This document shows, in pieces, positions 42,911 through 55,230 of a stretch of DNA of 64,000 bases. Under the pieces are notes generated by a model. It had not been told where the DNA came from. It made no database searches and saw only the letters and a program-made list of their open reading frames with translations. The stretch lies in the NCBI GenBank assembly GCA_015179025.1, contig WHUX01000128.1, positions 1 through 64,000 of the forward strand, in the 5' to 3' direction. The stretch is from Terfezia claveryi (lineage: Eukaryota; Ascomycota; Pezizomycetes; Pezizales; Pezizaceae). The position numbers and the translations under genes were made by a program. Every line of letters begins with the position of its first letter. Position 1 is the first letter of the stretch.

Positions 42911-43611
42911 ATAATAGCCATTAATTTCTTATTATAGATCTTATAATTGCACTCTATCAGAAAGTATTTCTTTGAGATATAGTCTACTAGGTGAAGGATC
43001 CTATTGTTATCGTTCTAAGATAGAATTCCTATAGAGACATAGTTAGAAGCATCAGTTTCGATAATATACTCATGGTCAGAGTCGAAATGGGCTAGAATAG
43101 GTATTGAACAGAAGGCCTTTTTAAGGTTTTCAAAGGCTACCTAGGCTGCTGGATTCTATTGGAAGGTCTTTTTCATTATCGGGCATGAGCCAGCTTCCAC
43201 CTTTGCCTTTATCAAAGCCATTAGAGGTGCTGCGATCTTTGTGTATCTCTAGATAAATCGGTAGTAAAAGTTTGTAAATCTTAGAAAGGCTTACATATTC
43301 TTTAAGTTGGCTGGGGTTTTCCACTTCTGGATTGTGGCAACTTTGGCAAAGTCTATTCTAATACCTTCAGTAGTTATTATTAAGCCTAGATACTTCACCT
43401 CTTATATATGGAATTCGCATTTTTCTAGCTTGAGGTATAAATCGGCTTGTTCTAGTTTCTCTAGGACTTACTAGACATGAATTTTGTGTTCAGCTAGGAA
43501 GTCCAAGTAAATGAGGATATCATCAAGGTAGGCCATGCAGAACACATCTAGGAAGTCCTGTAAGGTATCATTAATAAAGTGTAGGAAGGAGGCTGGGGCA
43601 TTGGTTAGGCC
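42911..43611 (-). pseudogene. Gyp1 copy C: RNase H and RT C-terminal part
   Basis: On the minus strand the sequence reads RT from [23 protein letters not shown] with catalytic [11 protein letters not shown] (about 43535), through the connection region to RNase H, ending within the codons for the ELMAI block at 42911. Several stops and one-base changes are present. The next upstream RT codons lie at 51301, beyond the foldback and Gyp4 insertions. Confidence 0.85.
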
Positions 43612-44447
43612 TAGCGTGCGCACCGAGGCGAGTTTTCCCCGCGCCGACTCGCCAAGACTCGCGCCGATGGCCGAGTTTTGCCCAACCCTCAAACTCGGCG
43701 AGTCGGCTACACGATTCTCTGGAATACTCGGGCCAGCGCCGAGTAGCCGACGAGTACTCGCCAAGCCTTTTTGTTACGGGGAATAGGCTAGAAGCCTACC
43801 TGCGCCGCCCATATATACATGAAATTCGTGCATTCACGGCTTATATATATACATGGAATTCGTGCATTCGCGGCTTATATATATACATGGAAATCATGCA
43901 TGGGCGGCTTATATATATACATGGAATTCGTGCATTCGCGGCTTATATATATACATGGAAATCAGGCATGGGCGGCTCATATATATACATGGAATTCATG
44001 CCTTCGCGGGTTATATATATATATATATATATAATTGGTGCATTCGCGGCTTATATGTATACATGGAAATCATGCATTCGCGGCTGATATATTCGGTATT
44101 CGCGGCCTCCATATATACATCGAAATCATGCATCCGCGGCCTCTATATATATACATGATTCGATATACACTAGCCGCGAATGCACGATTTCCAGGTATAT
44201 ATATAAGCCGCGAATGCACGAATTCCATGTATATATATAAGCCGTGAATGCACGAATTTCATGTACATATGGGCGGCGCAGGTAGGCTTCAGCCTATTCC
44301 CCGTAACAAAAAGGCTTGGCGAGTACACGCGAGTAGCCGGCGAGTCGGCGCGAGCTGGCTTCTCCTGGATTGCCATCGGCGCGAGTCGGTGTCGAGTTGG
44401 AAAAATAGTTGGCAAACTCGCCTCGACTCGGGCCGATGCGCACACTA
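43612..44447. mobile_element. hAT-like foldback element, 836 bp, with 34-bp internal repeats
   Basis: Both ends read inward as TAGYGTGCGCAYCG and fit the hAT end consensus. The 8-bp target duplication GTTAGGCC is exact at 43604-43611 and 44448-44455. Nearly the whole element is an inverted repeat: CGAGTCGGCG-rich outer arms, then GTTACGGGGAATAGGCT and the CGCCC step, then arrays of a unit of about 34 bp (ATATATACATGGAATTCGTG plus CATTCGCGGCTT) on both sides. A (TA)n run is at 44011-44033. No transposase is encoded. Frames such as 43819-44247 merely reflect the repeats. Confidence 0.88.
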
Positions 44448-44458
44448 GTTAGGCCGAA

Positions 44459-45064
44459 TGGTATGGCTTAGGTAAAAGACCTACCCTCTACTAGAATAAC
44501 CAATACCCTACTACATTGCTGACTGTAATGGCTTGATCACCCAAACAGATGTGAGTAGTGCATCGAGAGTGCAGACGTCAAAGGGATTAGGTAACGGAAG
44601 TATGTGTTCTCTAATATTGGATCTCATATATGTATTCTCTTCAGTGTATTTCTATGATGTTTTAATGTGTGATACTCTTGTATTATTATTCATTATATTT
44701 AAGCTTATCTCCTGTATGATAGCCTGACTACAATACGTTAAAGTTTAGGCTACCTAATCAATACATGTTAGACTGCAGAGTTCCTAAATAGGAAGTGTCT
44801 TCCTATTCTAGGCAACTACTTGACGTCAGTACTACTAAGCTATTATAGGAAGTATTATCAGATTAATACTTCTATATAAGCTACCACTTTTACATAGTTA
44901 ATACAATAAGACCCAAGTAGTGTTCTAAATCTATATATAGTATTACTCATATCGAGTCCACTTTACACCCAAGTTGTTAATACATATATATTTATACTTA
45001 TCAATAACCTCTTTATACCTTTACCACTGACTTGTATACTTATAGTTATAGCCTACTTGTAATA
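44459..45064 (+). repeat. Gyp4 5' LTR (about 606 bp)
   Basis: It starts TGGTATGGCT where the 3' copy has TGTTATAGCT, and ends CTTGTAATA. The pair differs by numerous substitutions, mostly transitions, and small indels, including about 20 extra bases in the 3' copy near 51075-51095. Confidence 0.85.
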
Positions 45065-48000
45065 TTATACTACTTATCTATAATACCTTATAGACATTAC
45101 CTCTAACACTAATATATCTATACTTAGAGGACTACTTGGTACTGAGTCTGATGACTATATAGCTGATGATAATAATAATAGTATTGTTTAAGCCTAACAA
45201 TAAGTTAAGGAATTTATTCAGCACTAATATTTATTTATTCAGAGTCTACTTCCACTATAAGATGCATAGGGACCTCACCAGATTGGACTACTAGTATCTA
45301 TATCTACCTCTTCAGAAGAACCTATTATCCAATCAGTTGTACTATTAGTACCACCACCATTATTTTCGAGTTCTACACAGCCAGGACCATCTCAAAAGGG
45401 CAAGCAGCCAGTATTCTATTATTGAATACCAGTACCAGATTTTTCTATAACTATGAAGCTCCTCAAACAGCTAGAGAAAGAGAAAGAAGCAGCCTTACGA
45501 GAAGTTTGCAAGCTTCAAGCTGCACAATAGCTGAATACAGTATTTATCTAGTGAACAGCAGTTGATATTTAGAATGCTGCAAATATAGCTGCTACTAGAC
45601 AAACTAAGTTGTCAAATGATACTAGTGCTGCACTTACCTAGATACAGGATTTAATCCTTAAAGGATAAAATACTCAAGCTAATGAATTCAGAATTGTCTA
45701 CCACAATATTGGATGGCTAAGGAATCAAGCTAAACAATACTATCTCCACTATGACTGATGATTTAGAGCAATAGAAAACTGGTTTAATGGAATAGAAAAC
45801 TGACTTGTTCAGCTAGAAAGACAAGTACTAGCACCACAACCTATTCTACCACACAATGGCCTTACACAACAATTAGAGCAAGCAGCAGGGAACCCACCAC
45901 CACCTCCACCAATAGTTCTACCTACTGCTCCACCATGAGATCCTACTCTACCAGTACTACTATTACTAACAGTACAAGTTATAGGAAAAGCACCTTCTCC
46001 AATAAAGTTTAAGGATGAGCAAGTACAATTAGAAGGCTGAATCCTTCAGATGGACAATTATTTTCTTATAACTCTTACTCGAAATAAAAATCAGAAGCTC
46101 GCTTATATTGGTCTATATTTAGAAGGGAAAGCACTAGATTGGTAGAAGGCTAATAGGATAAGTTATACTATATAGGATAAGGTAAAGAAAGCTATGAAAA
46201 TATACTATGGAGAGTATTATCAGGGTGACCAATCTTATCAAGAGATAACATAGCTGAAGAAGACGGGATCTATTATCAATTATCTTACTAAAATTGATAG
46301 ACTTAATACCTATACTAAGATTCCTAATGCATAGGTCATTAACATAATCATCTCTAATCTTCCTCACTATCTCCCAGTGTTAATGGCCCACTATGAACAA
46401 CTCCAATAGCAACCTATACTATGGAGAGAAAAGTTTATTGAGATAGATATCATTAGTACTGAGTTTCAGATCCAAAACTATCAAACTGCCCCTACCTAAT
46501 AAACAACTAGGAAACGCCCTTTAGATATCAATGCACAACTTTGAAGAACAGCTTCTACCTCCTATAATAATACTTGCATCCCTTCTCCAATATACAAAAG
46601 CAGAATATAGAAGGGACGATATGTAAAATGTGGAAGGACCAATCATAAGGTAAAGAATTGTATATATAGAAAGTATGTCTCTGAACCCTATTCTAATAAG
46701 CCAAAAACTACTACTAGTATAAGTCAGGTGCTAGTACTAGCTAACAAGAAAGCTTAAACAGATAAAGGACAACTTCGGATCACAAAACTAGGTTTTGAAG
46801 AAGAAGAATTAGGAAATGAGTAAGGAGTACATCACCTACCGTCAGACATACTCTTAGATATTCTTCTCTCCTAATAGTCTAGATTCTTATTGCTAGGGAA
46901 GAAGTTAAAGCAGTAGTAGACTATGGAGCTAGTGCTCTAGTTGTTGGGAAAAGATTGGCAGTTAAGTTGGGAATTTAGAAAAGAGCTAAAGAAGTTAGGG
47001 TTAGGTAGAGAAATAGATCTCGAATTTCTGGAGAAAAATATGTAGTTAATACTAGGTTTGATATATTAGATTCCTCTTCTCGTTTTTTGGATAAGTTCAA
47101 AATGGACACTGAAGTTTTGGATATTAGGAAGAAGAATATTATTTTGGGTTTATCTTAGTTGAAAGAAAATAGATTTTTAGTAGATACTTAGGATAGATAT
47201 CTGAGACAGGTCTCTACAGGTTTAATTATTCCATGTTCTATTAGATGGATTCTTACTATTTCTGTTCTTAAAGTTGAAGAGCTACTAGAGGATAGCAAGA
47301 TCATACTTATTATTAATGCAAGCGAACGATACTCTTGTTATGCATATTACTTTACTATAGAACAGGCAGCTAGACACCTTGAACATAAGCCATAGGACTA
47401 CAAAATCCCACTCCAAGACCCAACTGCAAAGATACTATTCAATGCTATCTATAAGACTACATAAGAGGAAGATGAAGCCCTCTAGAAATACCTTGATGAA
47501 AATCTTCCTACTACCAAAGTCCGATACTCACGCTCCTCTACTGGTGCTCCTATCCTATTTGTTTGAAAAATGGACAGATCTTTAAGGCTATGTATTAACT
47601 ACCAAGCCCTTAATTGCCTTACTATCCTAAACAAATACCTACTTTCTCTTATCTCCAAGTTGCTTAATAGAACTAGTAGAGATAAATGGTTTACACAATT
47701 AGACCTTAAGAATAGGTATAACCTTATTAGAATTGTATCAGAAGATGAATAGAAGATAGCATTCAGAATAAAGAAGGGACTATTTGAGTATACTATGATA
47801 CTATTTGGGTTGACCAATGCTCCCACTATATTTCAAGAGATAATGGATACAATCTTCAAAGATATGGAAGGATATATCTAGTACTTGGATGACATACTCA
47901 TCTATGGAGGTGAGATGGAGGAAGAACATCAACAAATAGTCAAAAAAGTTCTTCAGCAATGCATCTAACATAGGTTAGCTATTAACCTCATGAAGTCTGA

Positions 48001-50669
48001 GTTCCATGTCTAAAAAACCTTATTTCTCAGTCATATTATTAATAGTCAACACATCTAAATGGATTCCTCTAAGCTCGAAACCATATCCAAGTAGCCCATT
48101 CCTATCAAAAAGAAAGATGTTCAAGTATTTCTAGGCTTTGCTAATTGCTATTGTTAATTTATTACCAACTATAGTACAAAGGCATGCCCCTTAATTAACT
48201 TGACAAAAGATGTTCTTTTCAGTTGGGGACATGAACAATAGTAAGCTTTTGATAACCTCCATGAATAATTCCTTACTACTCTCATATTCATATAGTTTGA
48301 TAGACAACTCGAGACAATCATAGAGATTGATATTAGCAACTAAGCTATTGCTAGTATCCTCTTTTAATATTATATTGTTAATGGAGGAAAACAGCTTCAC
48401 TCTATTGAATACCATATAAAAACCATCTCCGCAGCTCAATGCAACTAGCCTATCTATGATAAAGAGTTGTTTGCAATTGTAGATTACTTCTGAAAGTGGT
48501 GAGATTAGTTAGTTGGTGTTCCAGTGAATATCTATACAGACCACCAAGAGTTACAATATTTCAATACCAAGTAGAAGCTCAACTCCTATCAAGCTACCTG
48601 GTACCTCTGCATATTCAAGTTCATCTACAACATTCACTATAGACTCGGTTTGAAGATGGGTAAACCTAATAGCCTGTCTAGACATTTAGGAGAAGAGAAA
48701 TCAAGTAGGGATGCTAGATTTTTCAAAGATGGACAACTAATAGTACTTGGGGAAGAGGATGAAGAGGAAGCCAAAGATGTTAAAGTGGAAGGAATAGATG
48801 TGGCCATATGGCAGAAGAAGAATAGACTATAAGTGGTACCTCCTAAGTTTAAGTTAGAAGTATTAAGACAGCATCATAACAGTCAAGTAGTAGGATATTG
48901 GGGAAGACATTGTACTCAAGAGCTAGTGTCAAGGAATTTTACATAGGATAAATAGCAAGAAGATATTATGAATTATGTGGCAGGATATATTAAGTATCAG
49001 AAAGCAAAGGCAAATAGGCATAGCAAGCAAATGAAGTTGGTACTGATACCAACTAGAGAACGACCATTTAAGGAAATAGCTATGGATTTTATTGGTAAGT
49101 TACTAAAGTCAGAAGGTTTTAATACTATACTTATTATTACAGACTATTGTACGAAAGTACAATACTATATTCTGGCAAAGACTATATGAACAGCATCCAA
49201 TATTACAAACACCTATATTAATAAGATATGGAGACTTTATAGCCTTCTTCAATATATCACCTCTGACCGTAGTCTACAATTCGCCTCTAGATTCCTTAAG
49301 GAGTTTAACTAAAAGCTCAACATTACTTTCTGCCTCTTAACTGCCTATCACCCTTAAACTGATAGACTTGCTGAATGAGTAGTCCAAACACTTAAGCAAT
49401 ACCTCTGCATCTACTATTACAATAGACAAGCTTATTGGAAACGATGGCTACCCTTAGCCGAGTTTGTCTATAATACCACCGCCCACTCTACTTATAAGTA
49501 CTCCCTTTACCAAAATTTGTATGGCTTCGACCTTCGTACTATCTACCTTTCAGATAATAACAAATTCTCCTCTCCTGCTACAGAAGAATGGCTGGACTGA
49601 ATAACAACAGTGCACAACCAAATTCATAATACCTTCAAGTAAATCAACTATAAAAAAAGTGCTATACACCTTGAAAAGGCACGTAGGTTTGCTATTGAGG
49701 ATTGGGTATTAGTTAACTGCCGGAACCTATAAATACAAGCTAAGAACAACCATTCTCTTACTAGCAAGTGGTTAAGACTCTGCAAGGTCATTGAAGCTGT
49801 TGGTTCATATACACATCAGCAAGAAAAAAGTGGCATCGGGATGCCAGGTGGTGTCTCTAGGAGACAGGGTTGTCTCTTGTATCTTTTGTGTCTTTTATGT
49901 CTCCTAAGTGTCTCCTGAGTGTCTCCTATGTATCTCCTGGTATCTTCCAGTATCTCCAAGAGACACCAGGAGACATTCTGCCAATTATGGAGATACATCT
50001 TGTCTTCAGTGGCATTACTGTCTCTAGAGACACTGGAGACCATGACAAACTATTTTCTTTCCTGATGCATATAGGCTCGAAGTTCTACAAGGCATACAAT
50101 AGCACAACATTATTTATGTTACCCTCCTGATGCCATTCAGATGATAAGATGAGCTATAAGATATGAATGAAAATGAACTAGATATCTTTAAAGTCAAATC
50201 CATTGTAGACTCCTATAAAAATCGAGGAGTAGTCAAGTATAGGGTGTGTTGAAAAGGATATATGGAGTTTGAAGACACTTGGGAGACCTTCAACAAGTTA
50301 GATAACTATTCAGAGAAGCTTAGAGAGTATCAAAAGAAGTTCTCTAATAAGCCACATGATTAAAGAGACATCTAAGGTTTAGAACTATGTCTAGTGTTTT
50401 ATAAGTAAAGACATGGTACCTTTTACCCTCCTACTCGTTGTCTTTTCTCTGTAGGTTTTTTGGTAAGAGGTTTGGTTTTTAATAGCTATGACATGCATAT
50501 ATAGATACACTGGTCTTATGGTACCTTATTAGATGGAGAGGTATCTAATAATGTTTGGTTAGTACCTAGCCACCGCCGATACTTAAGTCTTTACTAAATA
50601 CTTGTTCTAACCTAAGATCAGGAGGAACTTGTATTCAGCTATAGATAGCTGCCTGGAAATAGAAAGTAA
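45065..50669 (+). pseudogene. Gyp4 gag-pol, decayed
   Basis: Gag-like sequence is clear at about 46020-46500 (LAYIGLYLEGKALDW). A degenerate zinc knuckle lies at 46620-46670 (first Cys now Tyr). Protease shows VDYGASALVVG near 46918, with Tyr-Gly-Ala in place of the usual context. RT spans 47380-48180, with FTQLDLKNRYNLIRI, FGLTNAPTIFQEIMD and the catalytic YLDDILIYG near 47885. RNase H is at about 48290-48640. Integrase follows almost directly: VVGYWGRHC near 48890, AMDFIGKL with Asp in IITDYCTKV near 49140, TSDRSLQF near 49255 and the Glu region near 49375. The chromodomain remnant (VVKYRVC, then GYMEFEDTWETF) is at 50220-50300, beyond the MITE. Dozens of stops are present. There is no extended knuckle region between RNase H and integrase here, unlike Gyp2 and Gyp3. 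Confidence 0.85.
49817..50064 (-). mobile_element. hAT-like MITE, 248 bp, in Gyp4
   Basis: Reverse-oriented copy of 22577-22818, with ends CAGCAAGAAAAAAGTGG and, from the right, CAGGAAAGAAAATAG. Octamers ATACACAT (49809-49816) and ATGCATAT (50065-50072) match at six of eight positions, differing by transitions, so an 8-bp target duplication is well supported. Removal of one copy restores the Gyp4 frame coding GSYAYRLEV. Confidence 0.88.
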
Positions 50670-51295
50670 TGTTATAGCTCAAGTAAGAGACCTACCCTCC
50701 ACTAGGATAACTAATACCCTACTATATTGCTGACTATAATAGCTTAATCACCCATATAGATGCAGGTAGTATGTTGGGAGTGCAGACGTCAAAGGGATTA
50801 GGTAATAGAAGTATGTATTCTCTGATATTAGATCTCATACATGTATTCTCTTCAGTGTATTTCTATAATATTCTAATATATAATACTCTTGTATTGTTAT
50901 TCATTATATTTGAGCTTATCTCCTATATGATAGCCTGACTATAATGCATTGAAGTTCAGGCTACCTAATCAATACATATCAGACTGCAGAGTTTCTAAAT
51001 AGGAAGCATCTTCCTGTTTTAGGCAATCACCTGATGTCAGTACTACTAAGTTATTATAGGAAGTGTCATCAGATCTAATAATGAGTTATTAGATCAATGC
51101 TTCTATATAAGCTACCACTTTTACATAGTTAATACAATAAGACCCAAGTGGTGTTTTAAGTCTATATATAGCTTTACTTATATTAAGTCTACTTTATACT
51201 TGAGTTGTTACTGTATTCATACTTATACTTATTAATAACCTTTTTATACCTTTACCACTAATCTGTATACTCATAGTTACAGCTCACTTGTAATA
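50670..51295 (+). repeat. Gyp4 3' LTR (626 bp)
   Basis: Starts TGTTATAGCT after a purine-rich GGAAATAGAAAG and ends CTTGTAATA. The flanking CTAAA is the altered target duplication. The inverted end TGTTA/TAACA is visible if the last bases are read as C-to-T changes. Confidence 0.87.
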
Positions 51296-51300
51296 CTAAA

Positions 51301-53750
51301 GGGCATAACATTATATTCAAAATACCTGTACCAAGTACAGAAGGCTGTTTTCTACTCCTCTCCCTCAGCTATCTATACTAGGTTGTAAGCCCCTCTCAAA
51401 TCCAGTTTGGTAAACTATTTTGCCTTAGATAACCTTGCTAGAATCTCCTGAATTAGAGGCAAAGGATACCTGTTCTTCACTATTATTTTATTTAAGCCAC
51501 AATAATCTACATACAACTGAAGAGATCTATCCGATTTCTTAATGAATAGCATAGGAGCTCTAGCTAGAGAAGAGCTGTGCCTAATAAAGCTCTTATTAAG
51601 ATTCTCCTTCAAGTACTTCTTTAGGACCTCTAATTCCAGCTGGAATATCCCATAGAATGGGCCATATGGTGGGGCCTTTCCTTCTATCAGAGGGATGGTA
51701 TAATTATATGGTTGATGTAGTGCCAACTTTTCTGTGGCTTTTTCTGAGAATAAGTCAATGAATTCATAGTACTTATCCAGCACTATAGCTTTCCACTCCT
51801 CCTTTGGCCATAGCTTGTTAATTTTCAGGTTAATCTAATAAGTTGAAAGGGTATGTGCTTTAAGCTTATACTACCTGGTGAGGTAAGTAAAGGCCCCTAC
51901 TCCAATGAAGTTAATATTAAGGGGCTTTAGGAAGGTAAGGAGGATAAGAGAGACAGCAGGAGTCGTAGTATTGATATGGGCAGTTTAATATACTACCTGA
52001 GTTGCATGGTCTATAGGGGGCAATAGTGCATATAGCTCAGTAATAGTAATCCTTAGACTTCCATAATGCTTCTGGCAGTAGGAACTATTAAACTGCAGGG
52101 TATATAATCTAAAGTTGACAAAGACATTATACATTCTGAGCTACGAAATATTCAGGATGATAGGGTATTTGAGTTTAGTAATGAATATAGGGAGGTTTTC
52201 ACTATAGTTTCCAAGTATACTAGGAAGGCATATAAGTTCTATAATAGCTCTTGAGGAGATGGGTCAACTATCTATAACATTGAGAAGGTAGGGGGTCTTG
52301 AGCTTAGATATAGGTATAGAGTTTTTACTGACAAAGGTCTGGTTGATAAAGGCAATTCTTAAGGCTCCACAGTCTATGAGGGCTAATGTGACGAGGGTTT
52401 TATTATTGAAGGATATTGTAATAGGTACAATAAAATGCTCACTAAACAGATGAGACTTGTCAACTAATATAAAGTGAACAGAAAAAGACAATAAAGACAA
52501 ATAACCTAGGGCAGGTCCCTTGCTAGTATTAGTAACTAGATAAGAAACTCCCCTTTTTCTAACTCTTCCTCAACTTCTTTGATCCTGGCTTCTGAGATAG
52601 TATGAGTGGCCAAGGAGTGGTTTTTTTGGAGGGGATATACTATAATAAAGTAGTCCCCTTTTCTGCATGCAATGCATAACCTATTAGTATGGCAGTGGTC
52701 CCTTTTCTCCTAAGTTAGTCAAGACCTTCCCAATAATAGGTCTATGGGGGTGGGCCCTCCTGCCACTAATGATAGATATACTAGTTTATTAGCAGGGGCA
52801 GGAGTCTAAGCTGTCTTAGTAGCTAAGTATTGCTGAGACTGAGGTTGTGGGAGATAAGGTGCTAGCCTGAACGTGAGGCAGTTACAGAGCCGAGACATCT
52901 GCTATTCTACTTAGAAAGCTTAGTCAATTAGTTTATCAAGGGTTTTGGCTTCTAGGAGGCTGACTATGGCCTGTTAGATTTTATCATTTAGTTCTTCCTA
53001 GAATTACTCTAGTTTGGACTGGTCATTTTATTGGACCTCCACTACTAGTCTCGAGAATTCTACCATATAAGTAGACAGATTGGTGTTTTTCTGCTTGAGG
53101 GCTTGGAGGGCCCTACTGGCAGTTCCAATAGCATCGAGATCCCCAAATACCCTATTTAGGATTGTAAAAAAGGCTGAGATGTTGTTGAGCTTGATCTTAG
53201 TTTTGAGGACATATGGCTGGATTTAGTCATAAGCTTTCCCCTTCAGTAAGGTGAAAATATATGCTAGTTAATGTTGTTCTGACAGAAACGTAGCAGAATC
53301 CTCATTCAGTTTGAGGTTGACAGCATTTTTCCAAGCTTATAGGCGAACTTGGTCCCCATTAAACTTAAGGGGAGTCAGGATGCTTTCGGTCTTATTACTA
53401 CTAGCTGCTGTTAGTATTACGAGTTTTTCTAGAGCGCAGCTGTGATTTTGGACTATAGTCTGTTCATTGGCTAGGGTAAGGTTTATATGGTCGAGATCAA
53501 TCTAGAGGACTATCATCTTTTTATCAGTAGATCTCAGCTTTCATTCAGCTACAGCCAGGCTGTTACCGAGTTCAGTCCCGATGGTATCTATAGCCTTCAA
53601 GATGTTGATGATTTCTCAATGATAGGTGTTCAACTCTTTCGAACTTAAGTGTGGAGGGAAGTTTCTCTAGGTCTAGAACCTAACAGCAGGTAGGAGGAGA
53701 GCTGCTTCTGACATAATTGTATACCAGTTGGTTTGGAGGATCTAACATAG
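51301..53750 (-). pseudogene. Gyp1 copy C: RT N-terminal part, protease and gag
   Basis: On the minus strand, from 53750 downward: Gag start region (about 53715), coiled-coil and capsid-like blocks (TPLKFNGDQVRL near 53360), a decayed zinc knuckle near 52685-52640 (LCIACRKGDYF), protease with ALIDCGALRIAF near 52370 and RT up to LARLSKAK at 51415. Stops are frequent and mostly of the RIP kind. The open frames 52264-52500 and 51415-51783 are surviving stretches. Confidence 0.85.
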
Positions 53751-55230
53751 TGTAATAATAGCTTTGGGGATAAGGCAACTAAGGGGTATACTGGAGTAAG
53801 GACAAGAATGAAGTGAGATACATATAAGAGTGCTATATATGTAACTAAGGAAAGGAGACTTGTTACAGACACCTGTTATAAATGTCATAGATAATGTCAT
53901 GGAGGGCAAGATGTTTAGAAGGCAGAGGCTAGGGTAAGAAATACATGGAAGTAGTTGCTATATGTGCCAGAGGGAGGTAGTTATGCTATAGAGCTGTTCA
54001 CAAGACAAGGAGGTACACAAGAGAGGTGCATAAGTACTGGGAGAAGCAAGGTCCTGTATTGTGTATATAAGACATTAGATAAGAATCTAACAACAGTATG
54101 AGGGACAGGGGCAATATATATATGATTCTAGATCAGGGTAATAAAAGAAATAAGCTTTCCGAGATTCCTATTTTAAAAGCTAAGTAAGGTAATAATAACC
54201 TATTACTTATAATTGCAGGTGATGACAAAGATAACTACATATACTATTGTGATATTAGTGAGCTTTCTATTAAAGATATTCCTTTTGCCCTCTTTTGTAA
54301 CAATAATGGCTCTATCAACCTATCTTATAATCTTCAAATCTTCAATAAGTCAAAGCACATTAACATTGCTCATCACTTTATCTATGAACTTATTAACTCT
54401 AGTACTATTATACTGTTACATATTCCTGGTGAATATAATCTAGTAGACATATGCACAAAAGCTTTTTTTAGTCCATAATTCTTCTATCTTAAAAGATTAA
54501 TTATAGGATAATAAGTAAGAAAGAGTATTGAAAATAATTATTTTCTTTCGATATAGTTAAGTATTTCTATACAATATATTGTTTTTATTTATGATTACTT
54601 TTACATTATACTAATACCCAATATAGATACTTTTACCTAATTAAGTACTACTATATTATTTCTTTTATATGTATTTATATGTCATTCATATATTCTTATT
54701 ATCTTTGTTTACTTTTCTAACTTAGTATCTATTATCATTACATAATACTACTTTACTACTTAAGGTTATAGTTTACTTATCTCAATTGTTATAACTCAAT
54801 GATTACTTCTTCTATGACTTTCTATTATATTCATTGACTCATATTACTATCTTAGTTATATACTTCTATATATTTCTTCATTTATATATGTACAATATAC
54901 TATTCTTAGGTTATATAACTTAGACTTTCTTACTAGATCTTTACCCTCAACTCATACTATTATCTATAAGTCTCCTTACTTATATATCTAGTTCTATATA
55001 CTTCTCAATTAGACTCAATAGACTGTTTACTCTCGACATAGTCCTACTATTTGCTTTCTTGCACTTCTACTTACTCATACTCTCTATTTAATAGTACTAC
55101 TATCCACTACTACCATCTCCATAATTACTACTGTGATACCTCCACTCATAATAATCTTTTTAACAAAAGCAATAATATTTGAACAAGCTTGTTTAAGTAT
55201 CAAAATAAGACTAAGAATACAGTTGTAACA
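53751..55230 (-). repeat. Gyp1 copy C 5' LTR, split by a copia fragment
   Basis: On the plus strand it starts TGTAATAATAGC at 53751, follows the copy B LTR to about 54234, and resumes at about 55170 to end AGTTGTAACA at 55230. The end block with TTTGAACAAGCTTGTTT corresponds to the ACCCGAACAAGCCTGTTCG block of copy B, showing that the copia piece lies inside one LTR. Confidence 0.82.
54235..55169 (+). mobile_element. Copia 3' fragment: RNase H end and LTR
   Basis: 54235-54480 codes the C-terminus of a copia RNase H (NNNGSINLSYN, then SKHINIAHHFIYEL and NLVDICTKAFF). 54526-55169 aligns along its length with the copia LTR at 8725-9363. The 5' part is absent. The fragment is more A/T-rich than the 8725-9363 copy. 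No clear target duplication was found on its left, as expected of a truncated or rearranged piece. Confidence 0.85.

Larger units (their letters stand above)
44459..51295 (+). mobile_element. Gyp4 gypsy element with both LTRs, decayed
   Basis: Two LTRs (44459-45064 and 50670-51295) flank Gag, protease, RT, RNase H, integrase and chromodomain sequence on the plus strand. Flanking pentamers CCGAA (44454-44458) and CTAAA (51296-51300) differ by two transitions that together turn CG into TA, as expected of a RIPed target duplication. It sits in the RT of Gyp1 copy C directly beside the foldback element. A hAT-like MITE is inserted at 49817-50064. Confidence 0.9.
42911..55230 (-). mobile_element. 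Gyp1 gypsy element, copy C, old and heavily interrupted
   Basis: Minus-strand copy. From right to left it has the 5' LTR (53751-55230, itself interrupted), Gag, protease, RT (split) and part of RNase H, ending at 42911. Integrase and 3' LTR are missing. It is interrupted by a foldback element (43612-44447), a Gyp4 element (44459-51295) and a copia fragment (54235-55169). Transitions and stops are far denser than in copy B. Confidence 0.88.

Noticed and set aside
43819..44247. Repeated Tyr/Ile-rich ORFs (YIYTW-type)
   Set aside because: They are products of the 34-bp repeats in the foldback element and occur in several frames.
5076..55169. A single copia element split by a large inversion (5' half at 5076-9363 minus, 3' end at 54235-55169 plus)
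   Set aside because: Orientation would fit, but about 200 or more codons between the halves are missing, the outer flanking pentamers (reverse complement of CCTCA, and AAAGC) do not match, and the two LTRs differ widely. Two independent fragments are simpler.
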